Of a stretch of DNA of 64,000 nt, positions 10,720 to 20,762 are shown in pieces. A program made the position numbers and the translations under genes. Within the stretch, counting starts at the first letter, position 1, and the number at the start of each line of letters is the position of its first letter. The notes below the pieces were generated by a model. It did not search any database, had not been told where the DNA came from, and saw only the letters and a list, made by a program, of their open reading frames with translations. The stretch is from an uncultured Clostridia bacterium (GTDB lineage Bacteria; Bacillota; Clostridia; Christensenellales; Borkfalkiaceae). Location: assembly GCA_947053655.1 (NCBI GenBank), contig CAMRTO010000004.1, forward strand, positions 1-64,000, read 5' to 3'.

Positions 10720-10899
10720 AATAATACCGTACGGTTATTATAGCATAAAAAACAAAAGAATAACAACCTATTTTCCGTGTTGCAATATATAGGATATATG
10801 AAGCTTATTTCGTCCATGGAAAAAAACGATAAGAAAGGCATAGCTTTAAGCTATGCCTGATTTGCTTTATTGTGAATACGGTAAAGCGAGTCCGTCTTG

Positions 10900-11556
10900 T
10901 TATTTTGCGTTTTTGTTGGTGAACGCCAGTATTTTTTCCGTTGCGCCGAATGCCAAAATATGGTCGCCGTCCTCGAAAACGTAATTGGGACCGGGGGAGG
11001 GGACTATATTTTTTCCTTTTTTAATAAGCAATACGTTCAGTCCGTGTTTGCCGCGCGGGTTTATGTCGACAAGCGTTTTACCGTTCCAGCGCGGGGGGAC
11101 GGCGATCTCGAATACCGAATATTCGTTATCGATCTCTATATAGTCGAAAACGTTTTGAGAGTTCAGTTTGACGGCAAGCTTTTCGGCGATGTCGCGGTTG
11201 GGATAAATAACCTCGTCCGCGCCGACGCGGAATAAAAATTTACGCTGAATGTCCGTATCTGCGCGCGATATGACGAACTTCGCACCCAAATCTTTCAAAA
11301 TAGAAGTAATTTCAAGCGAGGACTGGAAGTCGTCGCCCATAGCCACGACGCAGACGTCGTAGGAGGCGACGTCCATAGCTTTCAGGTTGTCCGCGTTCAT
11401 GCAGTTTGCTATAAGCGCGCCGGTGTACTTGGGTGCGAGGGCGTTTATAACGTCCTCGTCCTTGTCGACTATCATGACGTCGTTGCCCATATTGATAAGC
11501 TTTTCACCGAGCGTCTGCCCGAATTTACCCATACCGATTAACAGTACGTTTTTCAT
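10900..11556 (-). CDS. K+ transport regulatory subunit, KtrA/TrkA family
   Basis: MKNVLLIGMGKFGQTLGEKLINMGNDVMIVDKDE RCK N plus C domain. Confidence 0.93.
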   Translation of the reverse strand: MKNVLLIGMGKFGQTLGEKLINMGNDVMIVDKDEDVINALAPKYTGALIANCMNADNLKAMDVASYDVCVVAMGDDFQSSLEITSILKDLGAKFVISRADTDIQRKFLFRVGADEVIYPNRDIAEKLAVKLNSQNVFDYIEIDNEYSVFEIAVPPRWNGKTLVDINPRGKHGLNVLLIKKGKNIVPSPGPNYVFEDGDHILAFGATEKILAFTNKNAK

Positions 11557-11566
11557 ATAAATCTCC

Positions 11567-12913
11567 TTAACCTATAAGCAGTGTGTCTACAGGTTTTCTT
11601 ATTTCGTCGGCGGTGCGTTTTTCACCCAGGGCAAGCGCAAGGGTAAGTATTCCGACCCTGCCGGCATACATTAAAATTATTATTATCACGCGGGAAGCGG
11701 CGGTGAGGCGCGGCGTTACCGACATGCTTAGCCCCGCGTTGCTCAAAGCCGAAACGCACTCGAACAGAATTTCTTTCAAACCTATCGACGAAGGCTCTAT
11801 CGCGCAAATTACAAGCGTACCCATCATTACCATCATAAGGCATGCCGCAAGTATGGCCAGCGCCTGTGACAAAAGCGAATAATCTATACGTTTTTTTCCT
11901 ATGTTTATATCTCTTCTGCCGCGGAAAACCGCAAGCATACCCATGACTATAACGGCGAATGTGCCGACCCTAATGCCGCCCGCGGTGGAGCCCGAGCCGC
12001 CGCCTATGAACATAAGGATAACCGTAAGCAAAACTCCGCTGTCGGATAGGGTGGAGGAGTCGGTGGTGGCAAACCCCGCGGTGCGCGGCGTTGCGGCGTT
12101 GAAAATGCTTACAAGCAGTTTTTCGCCGAAGTTGTATCCGGCATAAGAGGGGTTGTCGCGCTCGAATAAAAGGAACAGCGCCGTTCCCGAAACAATCAGT
12201 ACAAAATTTACCGCAAGCACGGCTTTGGTGTTAAGTTGAAATTTTTTGAAATTGAAACGGCAGTCTATCACGTCACCCCAGACGCAGAAGCCCAGTCCGC
12301 CCAGAATTATAAGTCCCGTAAGTGTCAGCGTAACAAGCGGATCTGTTGCATAGCCTGTCAGTGAAACGAATTCACCGCTTGCGCTGCCCATTAAATCGAA
12401 CCCCGCGTTACAGAAAGCGGATATAGAGTGCCAGATTGAAAAATAAATTCCTTTGCCCGCGCCGAAGTCCGGTATAAACCTTATCATAAGAAGCAAGGCT
12501 CCGACGGTTTCGCAAAGCAAGGTTCCGACGACTATCCGCCTCAACAGAACGAGTACGCCATTCGCGTTCCCGCGCGAGTCCAATATGAAAGCGTTTTTGC
12601 TTCCCGCGGACATGTTGCGCTTGAAAATAAGAAACGCCGCCGAAACGATAGTCATAAAGCCCAGCCCGCTCGCCTGAATGAGGAACAGAATGACAAGCTG
12701 ACCGAATAGCGTCCAGTGCGTGTTGATGTCGTAGGGGGACAGCCCCGTGATGCACACGGCGGAGACGGAGGTGAACAGAGCGTTCAGATATGAAGTTGAC
12801 TGTCCGCTTTTTGTTGCGAACGGCAGTATAAGCAGTATGCTGCCCAGAATCGTCCCCAAAAGGTACGCCAGGGCGAGTATTTGCCATACGGATAGCTTAA
12901 ATTTGACTTTCAT
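11567..12913 (-). CDS. K+ transporter membrane subunit, KtrB/TrkH family
   Basis: TSVSAVCITGLS, FNAGFDLMG, TPRTAGFATTD, GGGSGSTAGGIRVGTF motifs. Confidence 0.95.
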   Translation of the reverse strand: MKVKFKLSVWQILALAYLLGTILGSILLILPFATKSGQSTSYLNALFTSVSAVCITGLSPYDINTHWTLFGQLVILFLIQASGLGFMTIVSAAFLIFKRNMSAGSKNAFILDSRGNANGVLVLLRRIVVGTLLCETVGALLLMIRFIPDFGAGKGIYFSIWHSISAFCNAGFDLMGSASGEFVSLTGYATDPLVTLTLTGLIILGGLGFCVWGDVIDCRFNFKKFQLNTKAVLAVNFVLIVSGTALFLLFERDNPSYAGYNFGEKLLVSIFNAATPRTAGFATTDSSTLSDSGVLLTVILMFIGGGSGSTAGGIRVGTFAVIVMGMLAVFRGRRDINIGKKRIDYSLLSQALAILAACLMMVMMGTLVICAIEPSSIGLKEILFECVSALSNAGLSMSVTPRLTAASRVIIIILMYAGRVGILTLALALGEKRTADEIRKPVDTLLIG

Positions 12914-13039
12914 TTGGGTTTAACCGCACATGTGCGCGCACACACCGTCCCTACGGACGCATGTGTGCCGGAATTTATATGCGCGCGCATTCACCTGCGC
13001 CGTAACGCAATCATAATATACGCGCCCGATACTTCAATA

Positions 13040-13068
13040 ATTATAGTTATTGTCGTTTTAAATGTCAA
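13040..13068 (-). promoter_or_regulatory. SigA-type promoter for the K+ transport operon
   Basis: TTGACA-N17-TATAAT on the minus strand. Confidence 0.8.
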
Positions 13069-13134
13069 TTAAAAAAGCCTATATCACCTTTTGTGCCTCT
13101 GCGCGCATATGCTTTAACTGCGGGGGATAACCAT

Positions 13135-14487
13135 ATGTTCCGCCGCGGAGGTGCTTTTATAGGCAAATATTTCGGAACGGACGGTTTCCGCGGCGAGGCG
13201 GGCGTTACTGTCACCGCCGAGCATGCGTATAAAATAGGCAGAATTTTGGGCTACGTTTACGGGCGCGGCAAGGATAAATGCAGGGCGGTTATAGGCAAGG
13301 ACACCCGCCTGTCTTCCTATATGCTGGAATACGCCGTCGCCGCGGGGCTTACAGCGTCGGGTGCGGACGCGTACATTCTTCACGTTACGACCACTCCTTC
13401 GGTGTCGTTTATTACCCGTTGCGACGGTTTCGACTGCGGAATAATGATTTCCGCAAGCCACAACCCCTACTACGACAACGGCATAAAGCTGATGAACGAG
13501 AACGGCGAAAAGACCGACGACGGAATAATCGCGGAAATAGAAAGGCATCTCGATAACGGCTTAAAGGATATTCCGCAAAAAAGCGGCGCGGATATAGGCA
13601 GGACGGTTGACTATATTTCCGGACGCAACAGATATATAGGTCATCTTATTTCGCTGTCGACCTGTTCCTATAAAGGGTTGCGCGTGGGCATAGACGCGGC
13701 AAACGGCAGCGCCTGGCAGATAGCGCGCAGCGTGTTCGAGGCGCTCGGCGCTAAAACCTATACCGTCGGGTGCGAGCCGAACGGCGTAAACGTAAACGAC
13801 GGCGTGGGCTCCACCCATATAGAAACGCTTGCCGGTTTGGTAAAAAGCAATTCGCTGGACATAGGCTTCGCTTTCGACGGGGACGCGGACAGGTGTATCT
13901 GCGTCGACGAAAACGGCGACGTGCTAACCGGCGACGAGGAGCTTTACGTCTGTGCCGGATATATGCACGCGCGCGGCGAGCTTTCGGGCGATAAAATAGT
14001 TTGCACTACCCTCAGCAACGGCGGACTTATTAAAAGTCTTTCCGCCTGCGGAATAAGCTGTTCCGTCTGCGACGTGGGCGATAAAAACGTGTGCGACAGA
14101 ATGAACGAAACGGGCGCGGTCCTCGGCGGCGAGCGCAGCGGTCACATAGTTTTTTCCAAATACGAAAGCACGGGCGACGGACTTGTGACCGCGGTTATGA
14201 TAATGGAAACACTTTTGGAAAACAAGTGCCGCGCCTCCTCCCTGACAAAGGGATATAAGGCTTTCCCGCAGGTTCTTATAAACGTACCAGCGGTAAACGG
14301 ACGCGCAATATGTGCGGATATACGCCGCGACGTTGAAGAAATAAGCACCCGCTTCGGCGTGCGTACCGTCGTGCGCCCTTCGGGTACCGAAAGTTTAATC
14401 CGCGTAATGGCGGAGGGCGAAAACTACGGCAACTGTCTTTCCGCCTGCGGTGAAATACGCGCATTGATACAAAATATGACGGAGTAA
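13135..14487 (+). CDS. glmM: Phosphoglucosamine mutase
   Basis: GKYFGTDGFRGEAG, ISASHNPYYDNGIK, DGDADRC, RPSGTESLIRVM; ORF track start is 13093, ATG 13135 preferred. Confidence 0.95.
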   Translation: MFRRGGAFIGKYFGTDGFRGEAGVTVTAEHAYKIGRILGYVYGRGKDKCRAVIGKDTRLSSYMLEYAVAAGLTASGADAYILHVTTTPSVSFITRCDGFDCGIMISASHNPYYDNGIKLMNENGEKTDDGIIAEIERHLDNGLKDIPQKSGADIGRTVDYISGRNRYIGHLISLSTCSYKGLRVGIDAANGSAWQIARSVFEALGAKTYTVGCEPNGVNVNDGVGSTHIETLAGLVKSNSLDIGFAFDGDADRCICVDENGDVLTGDEELYVCAGYMHARGELSGDKIVCTTLSNGGLIKSLSACGISCSVCDVGDKNVCDRMNETGAVLGGERSGHIVFSKYESTGDGLVTAVMIMETLLENKCRASSLTKGYKAFPQVLINVPAVNGRAICADIRRDVEEISTRFGVRTVVRPSGTESLIRVMAEGENYGNCLSACGEIRALIQNMTE

Positions 14488-14492
14488 AATTT

Positions 14493-16256
14493 ATGTGCGG
14501 TATAGTCGGATACGCCGGCGGTCGCAAGGCCGCCGAAATTATTTACGAAGGACTTTTGCGGCTCGAATACCGCGGATACGATTCCGCGGGTATAGCCGTT
14601 CTGAAAGACGGAAAAATTTCCACGGTAAAAAGGCAGGGCAGGGTCTGCGCTTTGGGCGGTTATATAAAGGATATGGACGGAAAGCTCGGCATAGGTCATA
14701 CCCGCTGGGCGACGCACGGCAGTCCTTCGGATATAAACGCGCACCCCCACTCGGCGGGGAAATTCACTATAGTCCACAACGGAATTATAGAAAATTATTC
14801 CCAGCTTAAAGCGGAGTATTTCGACGGCGAAAAATTCACTTCCGAAACGGACAGCGAGGTGGTCGTCCGTCTGTTGGATAAATTTTACGACGGCGACCTT
14901 ACGCGCGCCCTTTTTAAGGTTGCGTCGCTTTTAAACGGCTCCTATGCGGTTGCGGCGGTATGCACGGATTTCGACGGCATAGCCGTAATAAAAAATAAAA
15001 GCCCCGTAATAATAGGTTACGGCAACGGCGGAAATTTTATCGCCAGCGACGCGCCCGCGCTGGCGGGCTTCTGCGGCGAAATAAGCTTTTTAAAGGACGG
15101 CGACTGCGCTTTGTTAACGCGCGACGGCGTGAGTATTTTCGACGCCGCAATGCAGGGCGTCGTGAGGGAAAGAGTGAAAAATTCCGCGACGAACGCAAGT
15201 CTCGATCTTAACGGTTGCCCACACTATATGTTAAAGGAAATACGCGAGGTTCCGGCTTCGGTCGTAAATACCTGCAACGCGTATTCCTCCGCGGAAGAAA
15301 AACTCAAAAGCGTTATTTCGGGCTGCGACAGGGTGATAATAGTGGGTTGCGGCACGGCGTACAACAGCGGGCTTATTGCAAAACGTTATATAGAAAAATT
15401 CGCGCGTATACCCGCCGTAGCGGAAATCGCGGGCGAGTTCCGCTACAACAGACCTGTATTAACCCCGACGACCGCAGTCATAGCCGTAAGCCAAAGCGGC
15501 GAAACGGCGGACACTTTGGAAGCCGCCAAGCTTGCATATTCGCTCGGCGCGAAGGTCGTCGCCGTGACAAACGCGCCCTATTCCCAGCTTACGCGCTGCG
15601 CGCACGCGGTCGTGCCCGTCGTTGCGGGGCATGAAATTTGCGTCGCGGCGACCAAAAGCTATACCGGACAGATTGCCGCCCTTTATTTGATTGCCCACAC
15701 CCTTGCGGGCAGAGATATCGGCGAAGCGTCGCAAAGGCTTTTCAAAATTTCACGTCTGTGCGAAACCGCAATTGAGACGGAGGGCATAGATTCACTTGCG
15801 CATATGTGCGCCCGTTCCGTCGGTACGTATTTCCTCGGCAGGGATCTGGATTACGCCGTGGCTGTCGAAGGCAGCTTAAAGCTAAGGGAAATTTCCTATA
15901 TCGCGGGCGGCGGCTATCCCGCAGGAGAGCTTAAACACGGCACGCTTGCCCTTGTTGACGAAAACGTCGTCGCCGTGGTTATAATTACGGATAAGCGGCT
16001 TGCCGACAAAAGCATGAACGCGGTAGAACAGGTGCTTGCCCGCGGCGGAAAAGTTGCGGTAATAAGCAATATATCGGAAACCGAAAAAGAACTTCAAGGC
16101 AGGGCGCAGTTGATTAAAATTCCCGACTGCGACGAAAATCTTTCCCCGCTTTTATCGGCTGTTGCGGTACAGCTTCTGGCATACAAAACCGCGGTGTTGT
16201 TGAACCGCGACCCCGACAAGCCGCGCAATCTTGCCAAAAGCGTCACGGTGGAATAA
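14493..16256 (+). CDS. glmS: Glutamine-fructose-6-phosphate aminotransferase (isomerizing)
   Basis: MCGIVGYAG...LEYRGYDSAGIAV; SIS domains; C-terminal AKSVTVE. Confidence 0.98.
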   Translation: MCGIVGYAGGRKAAEIIYEGLLRLEYRGYDSAGIAVLKDGKISTVKRQGRVCALGGYIKDMDGKLGIGHTRWATHGSPSDINAHPHSAGKFTIVHNGIIENYSQLKAEYFDGEKFTSETDSEVVVRLLDKFYDGDLTRALFKVASLLNGSYAVAAVCTDFDGIAVIKNKSPVIIGYGNGGNFIASDAPALAGFCGEISFLKDGDCALLTRDGVSIFDAAMQGVVRERVKNSATNASLDLNGCPHYMLKEIREVPASVVNTCNAYSSAEEKLKSVISGCDRVIIVGCGTAYNSGLIAKRYIEKFARIPAVAEIAGEFRYNRPVLTPTTAVIAVSQSGETADTLEAAKLAYSLGAKVVAVTNAPYSQLTRCAHAVVPVVAGHEICVAATKSYTGQIAALYLIAHTLAGRDIGEASQRLFKISRLCETAIETEGIDSLAHMCARSVGTYFLGRDLDYAVAVEGSLKLREISYIAGGGYPAGELKHGTLALVDENVVAVVIITDKRLADKSMNAVEQVLARGGKVAVISNISETEKELQGRAQLIKIPDCDENLSPLLSAVAVQLLAYKTAVLLNRDPDKPRNLAKSVTVE

Positions 16257-16320
16257 ATTTATATTGCGCCACTTGCGCATATGCGCTATAATTAATACGG
16301 CGGCGGTTTTTTAACTTATT

Positions 16321-16440
16321 AGGCTGCGTTCCGGTATTGACACGAATGATTACGGTGCACATTACCTTACAGCTCAAGGTGTATGTGCTAATGCATCTAT
16401 TGCTTATACGTTACGTACCCAAGCTGTGCGGCCTGCGCTT
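16321..16440 (+). pseudogene. Possible DUF6273-like C-terminal coding remnant
   Basis: GIDTNDYGAHYLTAQGVCANASIAYTLRTQAVRPALYK without an intact ORF. Confidence 0.25.
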
Positions 16441-16448
16441 TACAAGAA

Positions 16449-16561
16449 AGGCTTCTCCTTGGGGGAGAAGCTCCGCGTAGCGGTGATGAGGGGTTTTATT
16501 AATATCCCCTCATCCGTCCTGACCTTACGGTCAGTCCACCTTCCCCCGAGGGGGAAGGCTA
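16449..16561. repeat. Dispersed multi-hairpin repeat R2, copy 1
   Basis: GGCTTCTCC..GGAGAAGC, GATGAGGGG..CCCCTCATC, CTGACC..GGTCAG, CCTTCCCC..GGGGAAGG; matches 39592-39703 and 52320-52547. Confidence 0.9.
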
Positions 16562-16673
16562 AATAAAACAACCGCAATTACTGTATCCGAAAAGTACATT
16601 GACTTTCGGACGGATTAATTTCTGATTAATTGAAAACTTAAAGGTTTTCATAATTTCAGTGAAGGGAACCGCC

Positions 16674-16906
16674 GTCATGCCCCCTTACGTCATACTGAGC
16701 GTCAGCGAAGTATCTGCAAGATTCTTCACCCCGTAAAGGGGTTCAGAATGACAAGAGACTGCGTTCGGAATGACAGACAATGTCATACTGAGCGTCAGCG
16801 AAGTATCTACAAGATTTTTCGTTTCACTTTGCACATAATTTTTGAAAAGATTCTTCACCCCGTAAAGGGGTTCAGAATGACAAGAGTGTTCGTTCAGAAT
16901 GACACA
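16674..16906. repeat. Dispersed palindromic repeat R1 cluster
   Basis: GTCATACTGAGCGTCAGCGAAGTATCT...AGATTCTTCACC...TTCAGAATGACA units. Confidence 0.9.
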
Positions 16907-17013
16907 ACAAAACGAAAGGGGCGCAACCGACCCGACCTTAACGCGACGGCGCGTATCGAACGCGCATTCGGGTTATCAGCTTTTTTGTAAAGCGGTCGGG
17001 TTTTACCGTAAAC

Positions 17014-17045
17014 AAAAAGGCTTTCCGTAAGGGAAAGCCTTTTTT
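17014..17045. terminator. Bidirectional terminator hairpin
   Basis: AAAAAGGCTTTCC gtaa GGGAAAGCCTTTTT. Confidence 0.8.
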
Positions 17046-18269
17046 CTATTTATTCTTTATTTCGTAATATTTTGCAAGTCCGCCGGAAGATGTTTCCCTG
17101 TAACTGTTAAGCAAATCCTTTCCCGTGTTGTACATTGTAGTTACAACGGTGTCAAAGCTTATCATGCGCGTGTCCGCAAGGAAGTTTGCCAAAGACAGCG
17201 CGTTTATCGCCCTCATTGCGGCAACCGCGTTGCGCTCTATACACGGTATCTGCACAAGCCCCGCAATAGGGTCGCACGTCAGTCCCAAATGGTGTTCCAT
17301 GGCGACTTCCGCGGCGTATTCTATCTGACCCAGCCCCATGCCGAAAAGCTCCGCAAGCGCCGCCGCCGCCATAGAGCAAGCCGAACCTATCTCCGCCTGA
17401 CAGCCGCATTCCGCGCCGCTGATGGAGGCGTTTTTCTTTATCAGGTTGCCGACTATGCCGCCCGTAGCCAGTGCGCGGACGATAGCTTCGTCGGAAAAAG
17501 CGCGCGTCTGTTGCATATACATGAGTACGGAGGGAACCACGCCGCACGCTCCGCAAGTCGGCGCCGTGACTATTATGCCGCCAGCCGCATTCTGTTCGCT
17601 TGTGGCGAACGCGTAGGAGCATACAAGTCTGTTTTCGCGCGTTTGGGCGGACTCGTCTATATGCCGCTGGTTGTAAAGCTTTTGCGCGCGCCGTTTGGTG
17701 CCCAGACACCCCGGCAACACGCCCGACGTCGTAAGTCCCTCGTGTATGGTTTGCTTCATGCGTTCCCACACCTCGGACAGGTAGACGAAAATTTCTTCTC
17801 CCTCGCACTCGCGCGCATATTCCCACAGGCGCATATTTTCATTTTTGCAGTGGTCGGCTATTTCTTTAAAGGTGTTTAAGGTATATATTCCGTCGTCGGC
17901 GTATTTTTCGTAAAGCGAAGGCGGCTCTCCCTCGAACACCACCGTGCCGCCGCCTACGCTGTAAACGCGTTTGCGCGCAAGACGTCGGTTTTCTGAATAA
18001 ACCTCTATATCCATAGTGTTTGGGTGGACGGGACACTCCGTCACGGTATCCCAGGTCACGCGGCACTTGACGGGCGCGGCTGTGTTTATAATTACGTTAT
18101 CCGTGCCGTGTCCTTTGCCCGTCAGCGCGAGAGAGCCGTAAAGCGTCACCTCGAAAAGGTCTGCCTCGGGATAGCGCAGTTTCATAATACTTACGGCGCG
18201 CTCGGGTCCCATGGTGTGCGAGCTGGACGGCCCGCGTCCTATTTTATAAATTTCACGCAAAGATTGCAT
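17046..18269 (-). CDS. sdaA: L-serine ammonia-lyase (single chain)
   Basis: GRGPSSSHTMGPERA; TAPTCGACGVVPS; SGAECGCQAEIGSACSMAAA. Confidence 0.95.
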   Translation of the reverse strand: MQSLREIYKIGRGPSSSHTMGPERAVSIMKLRYPEADLFEVTLYGSLALTGKGHGTDNVIINTAAPVKCRVTWDTVTECPVHPNTMDIEVYSENRRLARKRVYSVGGGTVVFEGEPPSLYEKYADDGIYTLNTFKEIADHCKNENMRLWEYARECEGEEIFVYLSEVWERMKQTIHEGLTTSGVLPGCLGTKRRAQKLYNQRHIDESAQTRENRLVCSYAFATSEQNAAGGIIVTAPTCGACGVVPSVLMYMQQTRAFSDEAIVRALATGGIVGNLIKKNASISGAECGCQAEIGSACSMAAAALAELFGMGLGQIEYAAEVAMEHHLGLTCDPIAGLVQIPCIERNAVAAMRAINALSLANFLADTRMISFDTVVTTMYNTGKDLLNSYRETSSGGLAKYYEIKNK

Positions 18270-18390
18270 TTTATTTCCCTCTTAATTCATTTTATAGCCG
18301 CGGAGGGTATTTGTCAACAATCGGCGATAAAATATCGTTTTTACTGCACGATTACTTTGTTTTTTTCGCGGCTTCTGCTATAATATTCTT

Positions 18391-19785
18391 ATGAAAAAAT
18401 TCAAAATATATCTTTGCCTTATAGCGGCGGCGGCAGTCGCCGTTGCGGCGATAATCGGCGCGGGCGTTGCGGCGCGCGGCTGTTCCAAATTGCCCGAACC
18501 GAAATTGCAGCCGCTAGACTATAACGAAAGTACGGAAGCTTTGAATAATCCCGACCAAGGCTTTTACCGCCCCGTGTACGTCAGGGTTACGGATACGGAA
18601 GTCAAGCCCAACGCAAATATAAACAGCGCGGCGCGGCTTTTGCATCTGCGTATGGATATAAGCGCGTATTCTTCGGCGGCGGGCGGCGCGGACAAACCGC
18701 TTACGGACGAAGCGCTTTCGGGTTTTGAAAATATGCTTGCGGATATGCGCAAACGCGAAAAAAACGCAATAGTCAGGTTTGCCTATGCGCCGGGGTTCGG
18801 CGACATGAAAAATGCAGAGCCCTCCGACGCGGTAATGCGGGGGCATATAATTCAGATATGCTCGGTTTTGAATAAGTATGAAAGCGTTATAACCGCGGTT
18901 GAAGTCGGTATGATAGGTCCCTGGGGAGAAATGCATTCCAGCGACATAGCAAACGCCGAGCATATTTCGCCGCTTATAGACGCTTATCTCGGCAATACGG
19001 AAAATATAGCCGTGCTTGTGCGCACCCCCAAAATGATTTACGACTATCTGGGTATTTCCGGCGGACAAATCGCGGATTACAAGACGCCGGTAAACGACAA
19101 GTCGGCGCGGTTGGGACTTTTCAACGACGGTTATCTGGGTTCCGCAAACGATTTGGGCACGTACGCCGACAGAGAAAGGGACGTCGCTTTTTTAAGCGAG
19201 CGCAACGTCCGTCTGCCGTTCGGCGGCGAGGTCGTCGTGCCGGACAGCAAGTTTCACGACATAGAAAATTGTCTGCCCGAAATGTACGCGCTTAAATTAA
19301 GTTATTTGAATACAGAGTGGAATAACAACGTCATCGAAAAATGGAAAAACACCTTTTACACCGAAGCGTGCGGAAAGGATAAGCACTATTACGGCAGTAC
19401 GGCGTTTTCGTATATAGAGAACAGAATGGGTTACAGGTTTGTTCTGCGTCGCAGCGCGCTCGGTTACGCTTCCGGCAAGCTGTACGGAAAAATCCAAATA
19501 GAAAACGCAGGCTTCGGGAATATGTTCAAGAAAAAATCCGCGCAAATAACAGTCGCGGACTTGAATGGAAACGAGGTCTTTTCGGGCAGCATAGGATTAT
19601 ACGGCGGCGAAAGCGAGGTGAAGTTCGAATTGAATTGCGCTTTGCCCGCGGGCGGTTATTCGGTATATATGCGCATATGCGGCGACGAGCTTAACGGCGC
19701 TCCGCTTTACTCCGTGCGCTTTGCAAACGGCGGTATATGGAACGACGCATTAAAGGCAAACAAGATAGGCGTTATAAACGCATAA
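18391..19785 (+). CDS. DUF4832/DUF4874-like secreted protein
   Basis: LNNPDQGFYRPVYVRV; GMIGPWGEMHSS; N-terminal TM/signal. Confidence 0.75.
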   Translation: MKKFKIYLCLIAAAAVAVAAIIGAGVAARGCSKLPEPKLQPLDYNESTEALNNPDQGFYRPVYVRVTDTEVKPNANINSAARLLHLRMDISAYSSAAGGADKPLTDEALSGFENMLADMRKREKNAIVRFAYAPGFGDMKNAEPSDAVMRGHIIQICSVLNKYESVITAVEVGMIGPWGEMHSSDIANAEHISPLIDAYLGNTENIAVLVRTPKMIYDYLGISGGQIADYKTPVNDKSARLGLFNDGYLGSANDLGTYADRERDVAFLSERNVRLPFGGEVVVPDSKFHDIENCLPEMYALKLSYLNTEWNNNVIEKWKNTFYTEACGKDKHYYGSTAFSYIENRMGYRFVLRRSALGYASGKLYGKIQIENAGFGNMFKKKSAQITVADLNGNEVFSGSIGLYGGESEVKFELNCALPAGGYSVYMRICGDELNGAPLYSVRFANGGIWNDALKANKIGVINA

Positions 19786-19794
19786 CGTAGCGCC

Positions 19795-20529
19795 TTAATC
19801 TTGTTCCTCCCGCGCGGGCGCGTTGCTTTCCGCCTCCGCGGATTTTTGCCTTCTTTTGGTTTTAGTCCAGTTTATAAATCCGTAAACGTCGTTTATCAAA
19901 AACACGGCAAAGCAAATTATCATGCAAATATAATTCAGATTTTCGGCGGTTGCAAGCGACCATAAAACAATAAGTACAATATCGTTTGCGACGAAGCACA
20001 CCGCGTAAAATTCACTGCGCCGCATTTCCAGATAGGACGCGGTGAAGCTTGTGAATACCGAAACCGTGCCGAAAATTATATTCGGTGTGTCGAAAGCCTT
20101 CAATATAAAATAAAAGCCCGTAGTGACGCCTGCGGAAAGCACGGCAAGGAAAAGATATTCGCGCAATTTAAGGCTGTTCACTTTAACCGCGGGTTTACCG
20201 TCTGCGGCGGGGTGTTTAAGCCAGGTGATTATCGCAATAACCGTTACGGGCGCGGTCATGCCGAGATAGGTTATCATTTCCCCGTAATAGCGGAAGTAGT
20301 AGGATACGGCGCCGTACAGCGCGGCGAAAGCCAGCATTACGAACTGACCGAAAACATTCCCCTTGGCAATGAATATAAGCGCGGTCGCGCCCACAAGCGA
20401 GGCGCACAAGGTAAGATAATCCGTATTGCGGGAGGCGGTAAAGGCAACCGTTATCGCAACGACGGAGCCGACCCAAAGCACAATTTCGAAAACGCTGAGA
20501 GATTTAAAAGTCTTTATAAAAAATTTCAT
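19795..20529 (-). CDS. pnuC: Nicotinamide mononucleotide transporter PnuC family
   Basis: Multi-TM protein with GNVFGQFVMLAFAALYGAVSYYFRYYGEMITYLGMTAPVTV. Confidence 0.88.
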   Translation of the reverse strand: MKFFIKTFKSLSVFEIVLWVGSVVAITVAFTASRNTDYLTLCASLVGATALIFIAKGNVFGQFVMLAFAALYGAVSYYFRYYGEMITYLGMTAPVTVIAIITWLKHPAADGKPAVKVNSLKLREYLFLAVLSAGVTTGFYFILKAFDTPNIIFGTVSVFTSFTASYLEMRRSEFYAVCFVANDIVLIVLWSLATAENLNYICMIICFAVFLINDVYGFINWTKTKRRQKSAEAESNAPAREEQD

Positions 20530-20543
20530 ATTCTTTCATTTAA

Positions 20544-20630
20544 AAACAGCCTCCCTGTCTGCGCCTTCAAAGACCTAACGGCGTAGACCGGAATGCTGTC
20601 CGCATTTTTGCCGCCCGGTGGCGGCTGTTT
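20544..20630 (-). promoter_or_regulatory. Candidate structured 5' leader of pnuC
   Basis: Closing stem AAACAGCC/GGCTGTTT enclosing further hairpins; between promoter and pnuC start. Confidence 0.5.
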
Positions 20631-20640
20631 GATTTTCTTT

Positions 20641-20669
20641 ATTATAGCACGCTTTTTTTAACAAATCAA
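20641..20669 (-). promoter_or_regulatory. SigA-type promoter for pnuC
   Basis: TTGATT-N17-TATAAT on the minus strand. Confidence 0.65.
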
Positions 20670-20762
20670 GCGTTGCGCGCGCATATTGCGGCGACGGTTT
20701 AAATATTGACATTATCGGCGTAATGTGATATAAATAATTAAAACATTCAAGGAATTTTTTTT

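Noticed and set aside
12914-13035. c-di-AMP (ydaO) riboswitch upstream of the K+ transporter
   Set aside because: No recognisable ydaO motif; only simple GC-rich palindromes seen
14488-14492. glmS ribozyme upstream of glmS
   Set aside because: Only 5 nt separate glmM and glmS; no room for the ribozyme
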